NCBI GenBank assembly: GCA_902789325.1
Contig: CADANN010000016.1
Coordinates: 34,397-98,396 of the forward strand
Direction: 5' to 3'
DNA: 64,000 nt
Source of the DNA: an uncultured Spirochaetaceae bacterium
GTDB lineage: Bacteria; Spirochaetota; Spirochaetia; Treponematales; Treponemataceae
The translations under genes were made by a program, and so were the position numbers. Positions 9,568 through 17,498 of this stretch are shown here, piece by piece (the first letter of the stretch is position 1; each line of letters begins with the position of its first letter). The notes below the pieces were generated by a model. That model did not search any database. It had not been told where the DNA came from and saw only the letters and a program-made list of their open reading frames with translations.

Positions 9568-9588
9568 GGAAATTAGAGGAAAATTTCC
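9568..9588 (+). promoter_or_regulatory. Operator-like dyad upstream of fic
   Basis: GGAAAT, nine bases (TAGAGGAAA), ATTTCC, extended by one G/C pair. It ends eight bases before the fic -35 box. The same dyad with the same 9-nt spacer recurs at 10925-10945 before hsdR. Confidence 0.6.
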
Positions 9589-9596
9589 CTGTTTTG

Positions 9597-9625
9597 TTGC
9601 AAATGTTATATTTCAATGTTATCAT
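9597..9625 (+). promoter_or_regulatory. fic promoter
   Basis: TTGCAA (9597-9602), 17-nt spacer, TATCAT (9620-9625). The ATG follows six bases later with no SD, so the mRNA may be leaderless. Confidence 0.55.
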
Positions 9626-9631
9626 AATTCT

Positions 9632-10933
9632 ATGTTAGAAGAAGCTCCTAAAAAAGGCGAAACAAGTGAAGTTTTTAATATTCTCATGAATCCTTTATAT
9701 GTTTCTGAAATTGAGAAAATAAATGATGAATATTATTATTGGGACAAGGTAAAATATCATGTTCCAAAAGGATTAAAACCCGAAGACTTTTGGAATGCTG
9801 TAAAACAAAGCCGAATTATTGGAAATAAAACATATAAATTTTCTGCATGTGCTTTTTATTACAGAGAAACAAATAGAATGCAGGAATTGCTTCATAATTT
9901 TGACATGAACTTTGGTGGTACAATAGCTTCTTCAAATATTCTTTCCAGTAAAAACAAACAGTATTATCTTTTAAGTTCAATTATGGAAGAAGCAATTGCT
10001 TCTAGTCAGATGGAAGGTGCATCCACAACGAGAAAAGTTGCGAAAGAAATGTTGCGTAAACAGGCTAAGCCTAAAGATAAAAGCCAACAGATGATATTGA
10101 ATAATTACAATACTATTCGTTATCTTTCTGAACATAAAGAAGATGATTTTTCTCCTGAATTATTACTTGAAATCCATAAACAAATTACAGAAAAGACCCT
10201 TGATGACTCCAACGATGAAGGTTGTTTTAGAACTGATAATAATATTTTTGTTGTTAATGGTATAACTGGTGAAGTTGCACATGATCCACCGTCATATACT
10301 GTAATCAAACCAACAATAAAAGAGTTGTGTAAATTTGTAAATACAGAATCTCGTAGTTTTGTGCATCCAATAATAAAGGCGATTATTTTACACTTTATGA
10401 TTTCGTATCTTCACCCTTTTGTAGATGGTAATGGAAGAACAGCCCGCTCTCTTTTTTACTGGTATATGCTCAAAAAAGGATATTGGCTTACTGAATATCT
10501 TTCTATTTCAAGGATTATTTATAAAGGTAAAAGTCAGTATGAAAAAGCTTTTTTGTATACAGAACATGATGATAATGATTTAGGATATTTTATTCATTAT
10601 AATTTAAAAGTTCTGAATCAAGCTTTTGAAGAATTAAATAACTATCTTGAACGCAAAGCAAAAGAAGATGCAGCAATATTGGAATATAGAATTCCAGAAT
10701 TAAATGAACGCCAGATTCAGATAATAAAAATCTGTGTAGAAAAACCTTCTTCAATGTTTACAAGCAAAGAATTGGAAACAAGGTTTAATGTTTCTGTAAA
10801 GACACTTCGTTCAGATTTGGAAGGTTTAGTTTCTGTAGGTTTGATGGAAACAGTTCCTTTGAATAAAAGGCTTACTGGATATACGAGAAGTAAAAACTTT
10901 GAATTACGCTTAGAGGAAATTAGGGGAAATTAG
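9632..10933 (+). CDS. Fic family protein with C-terminal winged helix
   Basis: Fic-domain protein, 433 aa, probably an AMP-transferase or similar nucleotidyl-transferase. The catalytic motif HPFVDGNGRTAR (residues 261-272) is complete. An N-terminal inhibitory motif of the (S/T)xxxE(G/N) type, SSQMEG (124-129), marks a self-inhibited Fic. The last 70 residues (ERQIQIIKICVEKPSSMFTSKELETRF then FNVSVKTLRSDLEGL) form a winged helix, typical of Fic proteins that bind DNA. The gene lies between hsdS and hsdR and is bracketed by two copies of one dyad, so it may control its own gene and hsdR. The modified target is unknown. Confidence 0.92.
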   Translation: MLEEAPKKGETSEVFNILMNPLYVSEIEKINDEYYYWDKVKYHVPKGLKPEDFWNAVKQSRIIGNKTYKFSACAFYYRETNRMQELLHNFDMNFGGTIASSNILSSKNKQYYLLSSIMEEAIASSQMEGASTTRKVAKEMLRKQAKPKDKSQQMILNNYNTIRYLSEHKEDDFSPELLLEIHKQITEKTLDDSNDEGCFRTDNNIFVVNGITGEVAHDPPSYTVIKPTIKELCKFVNTESRSFVHPIIKAIILHFMISYLHPFVDGNGRTARSLFYWYMLKKGYWLTEYLSISRIIYKGKSQYEKAFLYTEHDDNDLGYFIHYNLKVLNQAFEELNNYLERKAKEDAAILEYRIPELNERQIQIIKICVEKPSSMFTSKELETRFNVSVKTLRSDLEGLVSVGLMETVPLNKRLTGYTRSKNFELRLEEIRGN

Positions 10934-10945
10934 CGGAAGATTTCC
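10925..10945 (+). promoter_or_regulatory. Operator-like dyad upstream of hsdR
   Basis: GGAAAT, nine bases (TAGCGGAAG), ATTTCC, overlapping the end of fic and lying 22 bases before the hsdR ATG. It matches the dyad upstream of fic in both arms and in seven of nine spacer bases. Confidence 0.6.
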
Positions 10946-10967
10946 TCTAATTAAAACGGAGAATAAT

Positions 10968-13445
10968 ATGAACGAAAGTGACACAAGGCTTAAGAAAATA
11001 GATCCTGCTCTTCATGCTGCTGGTTGGGGCATTGTAGAAGGTAGTGATATCTTTACAGAACAGCGCGCTTATATTGTGTCACCTGGTCGTATTGTTACTA
11101 AGGCTAAAAGAAATCCGGATAAAATAGATTATCTTCTTACTTATAAAGGCGTAAAGATTGGAATTGTAGAAGCCAAGAAAGACGAGCTTGATGTAAGTGC
11201 CGGTGTTGAGCAGGCTAAAAAGTATGCTGCCGCAATGAATATCCGCTGGACTTATTCTACAAACGGCGACAAAATCTGGGCGATTGATATGGACGCAAAG
11301 CCCGGTGATTTTACAGAAGGCTTTGTAGACAAGTTTCCGACTCCTGATGAACTCTGGGCGATGACCTTCCCGGAGAAAAATGTCTGGCGTGATAAATTTA
11401 ATCTTGAACCTTTCAATCGTGACGGCGGAAAGCAGCCTCGCTATTATCAGGAAAATGCGGTTAATGCTGTACTGGATGCAATAAGCCGTAAAGTTGACCG
11501 TATACTTTTAACACTCGCAACTGGAACTGGAAAGACATATATTGCTTTCCAGATTTGCTGGAAGCTTATGCAGACTCGCTGGAACATTGCAGAAAACGGA
11601 AGACTTCCGCGAATCCTTTTTCTTGCAGACAGAAATATTCTTGCAGACCAGGCCTTTAATGCCTTTGGTGCTTTTGATCAGAATGCACTTGCCAGAATTA
11701 CACCGAAAGAGATCCGCAAAAACGGCGGAAAAGTTCCGATGGGTGCAAGCATTTATTTTACGATTTTCCAGACTTTGCTTTGTGGTACGGAAGATACTCC
11801 TTCTGATGAGATGCTGAAACAAGTTCAGCATGACAGTGGTGTAGTCGAATATTACAAACAATATCCGCAGGACTTCTTTGACTTTATTATCATCGACGAA
11901 TGTCACCGTGGTGGTGCGAACGATGAAAGTGAATGGCGTAAATTAATGGAATACTTCCAGCCGGCTTATCAGCTTGGTCTTACTGCAACACCACGACGCA
12001 CAATAAATGGCGATACTTACAAATATTTTGGTGAGCCTGTTTATCAGTATTCTCTTAAGCAGGGAATTGAAGACGGTTATCTTACCCCATACCGCGTAAA
12101 GAGCTGCACAAATCAGATTATTGATGAATATATTTACGATGAAGATGATAAAATCATTCAGGGCGAGGATCTGCTAGAAAAGGACAAAACTTACACTGAG
12201 TCAGATTTCTATCATGGAAAAATTAAAATCCGTCAGCGGGATGAACTTCGTGTTGCAGAATTTCTGGAAAGTGCAAATCCTGATGAAAAGGCAATTGTCT
12301 TCTGTGCAACCCAGAATCACGCTATGCAGATTCGCGATATGATTAACAGTCAGGCAAAACGTGGTGTTAATTACTGTGTTCGTGTAACTGCAGATGACGG
12401 TGCGGAAGGTGAAGAACAGCTTAAAAAATTCCAAGATAACGAAAAGACAATTCCTACAGTCCTGACAACATCTCAAAAGCTTTCTACCGGTGTGGATGCT
12501 CAGAATGTCCGCAATATTGTTTTGATGCGTCCTGTTCCAAATATGATTGAGTTCAAGCAGATTATTGGCCGCGGAACCCGTCTTTTTGATGACAAATACT
12601 ATTTTACAATTTACGATTTTGTAGGTGCCTACAAAGAGTTTTATGATGAAGAATGGGATAATCCCAATCCGGTTTGTCCTTATTGTGGCAAATATCCTTG
12701 CGAATGTGATAAGCACGAAAAATGTCCGGTTTGTGGAAAGTGGCCGTGTATCTGTAAGCGACCGCCTTGTAAGTGTCCTGTATGCGGTCAGTATCCTTGT
12801 ATCTGCCCTCCAAAGGTTTGTCCAATTTGTGGAAATCTTCCTTGTACCTGCCCTAAAGATATTATTGAAATTGAATTGGGCGATGGCCGTAAAAGAATGG
12901 TAAAGAAAGGTTTTGAATGGGAAGAGCGAATTATGTATGACGGCAAACTCATTACAATCAAAGAGTTTGTTGATGTTCTTGTAAATAATCAGACACTTCC
13001 TAAGTTCTTTAAGGATGATGAAGATTTACGCAAGCAATGGCAGAATCCCGAAACAAGAGCGGCTTTGCTGGAGCATATGGAACACGAAGGCTTCCCTCTT
13101 GAAAAACTTACAAAAGTACAGGAATTCTTAAACATGGAAAAATGCGACCTGCTCGATGTTCTTGAATATCTTGCCTATAACACAAGTCCACTTGAACGCC
13201 AGCGTCGCGTAGAAATTGTTCGCCCAGAAATTGTTTCTTCTTTAAGTGCCGAACAAAGCGATTTTGTAAACTTTGTTTTAGAGCAATACGTAGAGCAGGG
13301 TTATACAGAACTTTCGCTGGAAAATCTGCCTGAACTTATTAAGCTTAAGTATGGAACAATCAATGATGCCAAGAATGTTCTTGGTCCATTAGGTGAAATC
13401 AGCAAAGTATTTATTGATTTCCAGAAAGATTTGTATGCGGCATAA
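10968..13445 (+). CDS. hsdR: Type I restriction enzyme endonuclease/translocase subunit (EcoEI type)
   Basis: Motor and nuclease subunit that cleaves unmodified DNA with HsdM and HsdS. The N-terminal PD-(D/E)xK nuclease is visible as DKIDYLL then IGIVEAKK. The helicase core has Walker A LATGTGKTY (about 181), DECH (310-313), TATP and QIIGRGTRL. Two oddities: residues 282-289 (MLKQVQHD) are encoded by an in-frame palindromic repeat shared with intergenic elements here, and residues 570-628 contain four CPxCGxxPCxC units where homologues usually have about one. The frame stays open over 825 aa, so the gene looks intact. SD CGGAGA precedes the ATG. It is separated from hsdMS by three other defence genes. 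Confidence 0.95.
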   Translation: MNESDTRLKKIDPALHAAGWGIVEGSDIFTEQRAYIVSPGRIVTKAKRNPDKIDYLLTYKGVKIGIVEAKKDELDVSAGVEQAKKYAAAMNIRWTYSTNGDKIWAIDMDAKPGDFTEGFVDKFPTPDELWAMTFPEKNVWRDKFNLEPFNRDGGKQPRYYQENAVNAVLDAISRKVDRILLTLATGTGKTYIAFQICWKLMQTRWNIAENGRLPRILFLADRNILADQAFNAFGAFDQNALARITPKEIRKNGGKVPMGASIYFTIFQTLLCGTEDTPSDEMLKQVQHDSGVVEYYKQYPQDFFDFIIIDECHRGGANDESEWRKLMEYFQPAYQLGLTATPRRTINGDTYKYFGEPVYQYSLKQGIEDGYLTPYRVKSCTNQIIDEYIYDEDDKIIQGEDLLEKDKTYTESDFYHGKIKIRQRDELRVAEFLESANPDEKAIVFCATQNHAMQIRDMINSQAKRGVNYCVRVTADDGAEGEEQLKKFQDNEKTIPTVLTTSQKLSTGVDAQNVRNIVLMRPVPNMIEFKQIIGRGTRLFDDKYYFTIYDFVGAYKEFYDEEWDNPNPVCPYCGKYPCECDKHEKCPVCGKWPCICKRPPCKCPVCGQYPCICPPKVCPICGNLPCTCPKDIIEIELGDGRKRMVKKGFEWEERIMYDGKLITIKEFVDVLVNNQTLPKFFKDDEDLRKQWQNPETRAALLEHMEHEGFPLEKLTKVQEFLNMEKCDLLDVLEYLAYNTSPLERQRRVEIVRPEIVSSLSAEQSDFVNFVLEQYVEQGYTELSLENLPELIKLKYGTINDAKNVLGPLGEISKVFIDFQKDLYAA
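11810..11835 (+). repeat. Palindromic repeat inserted in frame within hsdR
   Basis: ATGCTGAA, ACAAG, TTCAGCAT followed by GACA. The element at 49411-49436 is identical except for a compensating pair change (G-C to T-A) in the arms and the final base. It is translated as MLKQVQHD. Confidence 0.8.
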
Positions 13446-13486
13446 CTGACAAATTTGACTTTTTTGTCACATTTCACTATTCTACA

Positions 13487-13536
13487 AAGCGAAGACTGTT
13501 ACCGGAGTTTCGGAATGGATCTTCGCTTATTTTTTT
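13487..13536 (+). terminator. Terminator after hsdR
   Basis: AAGCGAAGA (13487-13495) pairs with TCTTCGCTT (13520-13528), followed by a T-run. A smaller hairpin, TGACAAA/TTTGTCA (13447-13469), lies just before it. Confidence 0.7.
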
Positions 13537-13754
13537 GTGGCAGACGACTTGTTTGCTGCAACCACCCGGAGAAGGGGGATAGGAGGTAAAGCTAAAAATT
13601 GCTTTCGCAATTTTTTTAACGCTTTGCTATCTATCACCGGCCACCAGTGGCCTTACTCATATAAAGACTTGATCCAAGGAGGACAGGTACTATGACTCAT
13701 CAAACTTAAGGCATTCCCTGCCTTTTCGGCGAATTCTTTTAACAGGGGGAATGT
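13537..13754 (+). promoter_or_regulatory. Structured leader upstream of coaX
   Basis: Gene-free stretch with nested pairing: GATAG/CTATC (13578-13582 with 13627-13631), AAAGC/GCTTT (13588-13592 with 13621-13625) and a strong hairpin AAAAATTGC/GCAATTTTT (13594-13602 with 13607-13615). Next come GGCCAC/GTGGCC, a consensus SD with a five-codon ORF, and a hairpin AAGGCA/TGCCTT followed by T bases, then the coaX SD. No tRNA, SRP or tmRNA signature is present. It may be a cis-regulatory RNA for pantothenate/CoA genes; no known riboswitch class was recognised. Confidence 0.45.
13692..13709 (+). CDS. Possible five-codon leader peptide (MTHQT)
   Basis: ATG ACT CAT CAA ACT TAA, preceded nine bases upstream by a full consensus Shine-Dalgarno AAGGAGG (13676-13682). 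Immediately after the stop lies a short hairpin, AAGGCA/TGCCTT, with a T-run. The arrangement of strong SD, tiny ORF and hairpin resembles an attenuation leader. It is not known to be translated. Confidence 0.35.
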   Translation: MTHQT

Positions 13755-14522
13755 ATGATTCTTACAATAGATGTCGGAAATACTTCTACGGCCTGCGGGC
13801 TTTTTGAGGGCGACGAGTGCGTGCTCAGATTCCGTCGTGCCACAGATATCAATTCCAGTTCAGATGAAATCGGTATTTTTCTGCGTTCTGCTTTGCGTGA
13901 AAATGGTTACGACTGGCAGAAGATTCAGAAAATTGGCTGCTGTTCAGTTGTGCCTGCAATGAATCATTCGCTTGCAAATGCTTGTGCAAAATATCTTGGT
14001 CGCGAACCATTGTTTATTCAGGCAGGAATTAAAACGGGCCTCAAACTACGCTATTCAAATCCCAAGGAAATTGGTGCTGACCTTATTGCGGCTGCAATGG
14101 GCGCAGTTCAGCTTTATCCGGAGAAAAATCTGATAATCATAGATATGGGTACTGCGATTACTGCGGAGCTTGTTTCTAAGAATAAAGAATTTCTTGGCGG
14201 CGTGATTATGCCAGGCTTAAAGATTTCTGTGGATGCACTGGCTGGTGGAACTGCAAATCTTACATCTGTAGAAATTGTACGACCGGAACATGTTTATGGT
14301 TCTTCTACCACTGAAGCGATTCAGGCCGGGCTTTACTATGGTACTGCCGGTGCTGTAAAAGAATTCTGCAATTTATTCAAAAAAAATGTTTTCCATGGCG
14401 AAGACACTATTATTCTTGGTACGGGCGGATTTGCAAGAACCTTTGAAGATTACAAGCTCTTTGACAAAATTATTCCGGGCCTCGTACTTTCCGGCGTAAA
14501 GGTAGCGCTGGATTTAAATTAA
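13755..14522 (+). CDS. coaX: Type III pantothenate kinase
   Basis: First step of coenzyme A synthesis, phosphorylation of pantothenate. Residues 1-10 (MILTIDVGNT) form the phosphate-binding motif of the ASKHA fold. PKEIGADLIAAAMGA (about residue 97) and IIDMGTAITAELV (about 127) are the other family motifs; GGVIMPGLKIS follows. 255 aa is the usual length. SD AGGGGGA lies four bases upstream. The next gene, four bases downstream, encodes an ECF substrate-binding component, so the pair probably takes up and traps vitamin B5. Confidence 0.95.
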   Translation: MILTIDVGNTSTACGLFEGDECVLRFRRATDINSSSDEIGIFLRSALRENGYDWQKIQKIGCCSVVPAMNHSLANACAKYLGREPLFIQAGIKTGLKLRYSNPKEIGADLIAAAMGAVQLYPEKNLIIIDMGTAITAELVSKNKEFLGGVIMPGLKISVDALAGGTANLTSVEIVRPEHVYGSSTTEAIQAGLYYGTAGAVKEFCNLFKKNVFHGEDTIILGTGGFARTFEDYKLFDKIIPGLVLSGVKVALDLN

Positions 14523-14525
14523 TTT

Positions 14526-15149
14526 ATGGAGATTAAAATTATGTCAACAAACGAAGCATTATCATTGAACAAAAAACTTACTTTGACTGGTGCCCTCAGT
14601 GCACTCGTAATTGTACTTGGAATTACAAAACTTGGATTCATCACTCTTGGTGCAGCATCAATTACAATTTTGCACATTCCTGTAATTTTGATTTGTATGC
14701 TTGCTGGTCTTCCAGAAGGACTTTTTGTTGGTGCAACTTTTGGTATTCTTTCATTGATTCAGGCTGCAATGAGTACAAATGGCGGACTTGATCCATTGTT
14801 TGTAAATCCACTTGTTTCTGTTCTTCCACGTATGTTGATTGCTGTAATCGCTTGGGGACTCTGGAAGGCTTTGAATCTTATTCCTCATATGCCAAAGGCT
14901 GTTTCTGCTGGAATTACTGGTTTTGTAACTACAGTTGCTCATACATTGCTCGTTCTTGGATGTCTTTATATTTTCCAGGGTGCTGCTGTTCGTGAAGCTC
15001 TTGGTGGAATGGGATATTTTGCACTTGTTGCTGCTTGTGGATTGAATGCGGTCCTTGAAGCAACTGCCGCAACAATTATTTCTGTAGCAGTTTATACAAC
15101 ACTTTTTGTTGCAGGCAAAAAGAAGTCTAAGCTTTCTGAAGAAAAATAA
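14526..15149 (+). CDS. ECF transporter S component, probably pantothenate-specific (PanT-like)
   Basis: Integral membrane substrate-capture subunit of an energy-coupling-factor vitamin transporter. The 207 aa are almost entirely hydrophobic, with about six membrane segments; a polar, Lys-rich tail (KKKSKLSEEK) ends the protein. The phrase LPEGLFVGATFGILSLIQA near residue 60 is typical of S components. Specificity is inferred from tight coupling to coaX. The shared EcfA/EcfT module is not in this window. An upstream start would add a few residues; ATG at 14526 follows coaX directly and another ATG lies at 14541. Confidence 0.85.
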   Translation: MEIKIMSTNEALSLNKKLTLTGALSALVIVLGITKLGFITLGAASITILHIPVILICMLAGLPEGLFVGATFGILSLIQAAMSTNGGLDPLFVNPLVSVLPRMLIAVIAWGLWKALNLIPHMPKAVSAGITGFVTTVAHTLLVLGCLYIFQGAAVREALGGMGYFALVAACGLNAVLEATAATIISVAVYTTLFVAGKKKSKLSEEK

Positions 15150-15194
15150 AAAAAACAAACAATTCGAAAATTCTTAAACAATCTGAATGTCATG

Positions 15195-15226
15195 CCCCTC
15201 GCGAAGTTTTCGTGAGGGGTTTTATT
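15195..15226 (+). terminator. Terminator after coaX operon
   Basis: CCCCTC (15195-15200) pairs with GAGGGG (15214-15219), with the loop strengthened by CGAA/TTCG, followed by TTTTATTTT. Confidence 0.8.
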
Positions 15227-15302
15227 TTATAAATAATTTTTTCTTTAGAAATTCTACTTATGCCACTATAATAGAAGTCAGCATTTTTTAAGGGAGTTTT
15301 AC

Positions 15303-17417
15303 GTGTCTAACCTTATTAGAACTATCAGCATTTCTTCTTTATGTTTCCTTTCATTCTTTTGTTTCCAGGTAGGAGTATTTTTGTGGTCGGGTCATCAGCT
15401 AAAGCAGAATGGTCGCCGAACTCTTATCTTTATTGAAATTTTTACCGGCTTTATGCTTCTTTCTGATGCATTGGCTTATATTTTCCGTGGAAATACCAGT
15501 GTGCTTGGCTGGTATATGGTTCGCTTTAGTAATTTATTTGTTTATATCTGTAATTTTTCAATTTCATTTTTTGTGTGCTTTTATGTTTGTGAATTCATTA
15601 AGCAATCGCGCTTGAGTTTGACTTTGATTTTCCATCCAAAGACTGCCGTAAAGAGTGGAATTCCTGTTCAGCTTTTTATTGTTCTGTTTTTATGTCTTAC
15701 CGGTATTTGTGTTATAATTATCAGTCAGTTTACAAATCTTTTCTATTATTTTGATGAGAATAATCTTTATCACAGAAATGCTTTATTTCCGGTAGGAGTT
15801 GGCTTAGGACTTTTACCAGGGCTTATTACTCTTACCGTTCTTTTGCAGAACAAAAAAAAGATGCAGACAAATGAGTTTATTTCCCTTTTACTTTATTTTG
15901 CACTTCCTATGGTAGGCGTAATCTTAATTCTTGTATCCTATGGTTTTTCATGGATTAATATTTCACTTGGATTTGGTGCTTTGCATCTGTTCTATTCTTC
16001 CATAAAGTTGATGGAATTGGAATTCTATTCCGGTGAGCGCGCTCATACAATTATAAGTCCTGGCTACAAAACCGAAACAACTTCTATTAAGTCGCGAAAG
16101 AGGGTAGCAAGAAGTCATTTGTGGCAGGCGCTTTCTATAAGTCTTGGAGGAATTCTTGTGATTCTTCTGATTGTTTCTATTAAAGGCATATCTCTTCCAG
16201 AAAAAACTCTGACAATTGAAACTCCTTATACAGAAAACGATTCTTCAAAATCTGTTTGCGTAACCTTTGGTCGAAATGCAGAAAAGCATTGGGTGGATGA
16301 AGGTGATCCTGACAGAACCGGAGCTCAGTTTGATGGTGTGATTTATAACAATATGAGCAGCACAATCATCACAGACTGGAACTTTTCTATTTATGTTCCG
16401 GATAACTGTTCGATTGATCCAGGCCCATGGAACGGAACTTTTACACTCTCTGATAATTTATTAAATGTTAAAAAGCCTCATGCAGAGGATGCTGAAAATA
16501 TTCACGGCGAAGATTTTTATACCATCACTCCGTTAAAGACTCTTGGTTTTGGTTGTATTATGTACACGCCGCATAAATATCAGCCGCTCGAACAGAAAAT
16601 AATTTTTACATATTCAAGTATTTTAAAGCCGCTTACAAACAAGTTTTTTAAGATTTTCGTTGCTTTGCTTTTCATTATTTTTATTATTGCTACAACAATC
16701 ATGCTTTTTGAAGGAAAACTCATTCGTGTTGAAGAGGAGAACAGAAAACTTGAAAACACAGTAAAAGAGCGAACAAAAGAACTTGAGGCAGAAAAGAACC
16801 GTTCTGAAAATCTTTTATTGAATATTCTTCCAAAAGAAATTGCAAAGGAACTTACTGCGCATCCCGAAAGAACAATAGCTAAGGAATATCCGAACGTTAC
16901 CGTGCTTTTTACAGACATTGTTGGCTTTACAAAAATCAGCGGCGAAATGACTGCAGAAGAAGTTGTTACTATGCTCAACAAAATGTTTACAATGTTTGAT
17001 GAGCGTGCCCAGCGTGAAGGTATTGAAAAAATCAAAACAATTGGTGACGCTTACATGGCTGCAGCTGGCCTTACTGAAGAAGAGTTTAATGACGGTGCTT
17101 TAAGAATGGTTCGTTTTGCAAAGGGACTTTTAGAGGATGTTAAGGCTTTCAACGAGAGTTCAAATATCAAACTACTCATAAGACTTGGTGTAAATTCTGG
17201 CCCGGTTGTTGCAGGTGTAATTGGCAAAACAAAGTTCATTTACGACATCTGGGGTGACACCGTTAATGTTGCGAGCAGAATGGAAAGTACTGGACTGCCT
17301 ATGAAAATCCACGTAACAGAAACTACAAAAGATCAAACTATAAGTCGTTTCCAATATAGTGCTAACACCGAAATTGATGTAAAAGGAAAAGGTTTGATGA
17401 AGACCTTCTTTTTATAG
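15303..17417 (+). CDS. Membrane class III adenylate/guanylate cyclase
   Basis: Signalling enzyme making a cyclic nucleotide, probably cAMP. The N-terminal half (about residues 1-235) has several membrane helices. A second membrane segment near residue 270 and an extracytoplasmic domain (about 295-445) follow, then a helix (FFKIFVALLFIIFIIATTIML) and a coiled linker. The catalytic domain starts near residue 530 with VTVLFTDIVGFTKISG, the metal-binding Asp motif, then IKTIGDAYMAAAG and WGDTVNVASRMES. The start is GTG with SD AAGGGAG. It is followed 81 nt later by the EAL protein. Confidence 0.9.
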   Translation: MSNLIRTISISSLCFLSFFCFQVGVFLWSGHQLKQNGRRTLIFIEIFTGFMLLSDALAYIFRGNTSVLGWYMVRFSNLFVYICNFSISFFVCFYVCEFIKQSRLSLTLIFHPKTAVKSGIPVQLFIVLFLCLTGICVIIISQFTNLFYYFDENNLYHRNALFPVGVGLGLLPGLITLTVLLQNKKKMQTNEFISLLLYFALPMVGVILILVSYGFSWINISLGFGALHLFYSSIKLMELEFYSGERAHTIISPGYKTETTSIKSRKRVARSHLWQALSISLGGILVILLIVSIKGISLPEKTLTIETPYTENDSSKSVCVTFGRNAEKHWVDEGDPDRTGAQFDGVIYNNMSSTIITDWNFSIYVPDNCSIDPGPWNGTFTLSDNLLNVKKPHAEDAENIHGEDFYTITPLKTLGFGCIMYTPHKYQPLEQKIIFTYSSILKPLTNKFFKIFVALLFIIFIIATTIMLFEGKLIRVEEENRKLENTVKERTKELEAEKNRSENLLLNILPKEIAKELTAHPERTIAKEYPNVTVLFTDIVGFTKISGEMTAEEVVTMLNKMFTMFDERAQREGIEKIKTIGDAYMAAAGLTEEEFNDGALRMVRFAKGLLEDVKAFNESSNIKLLIRLGVNSGPVVAGVIGKTKFIYDIWGDTVNVASRMESTGLPMKIHVTETTKDQTISRFQYSANTEIDVKGKGLMKTFFL

Positions 17418-17498
17418 TCGAAATCAGATAAAGATGAATCGTTTTTCTGTTTGCTTTTTTGGATTGTAGAGATTAGAATAGAAAGAAGGAGCAGATTT

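Noticed and set aside
4756..13445. Defence island as an integrated mobile element
   Set aside because: No integrase, transposase, tRNA target or terminal repeats were seen at either side; the only long direct repeats flank fic alone.
13537..13690. tRNA, SRP RNA or tmRNA in the coaX leader
   Set aside because: No cloverleaf, no GGAAGGAAGCA-type SRP motif and no tag frame were found; only nested hairpins.
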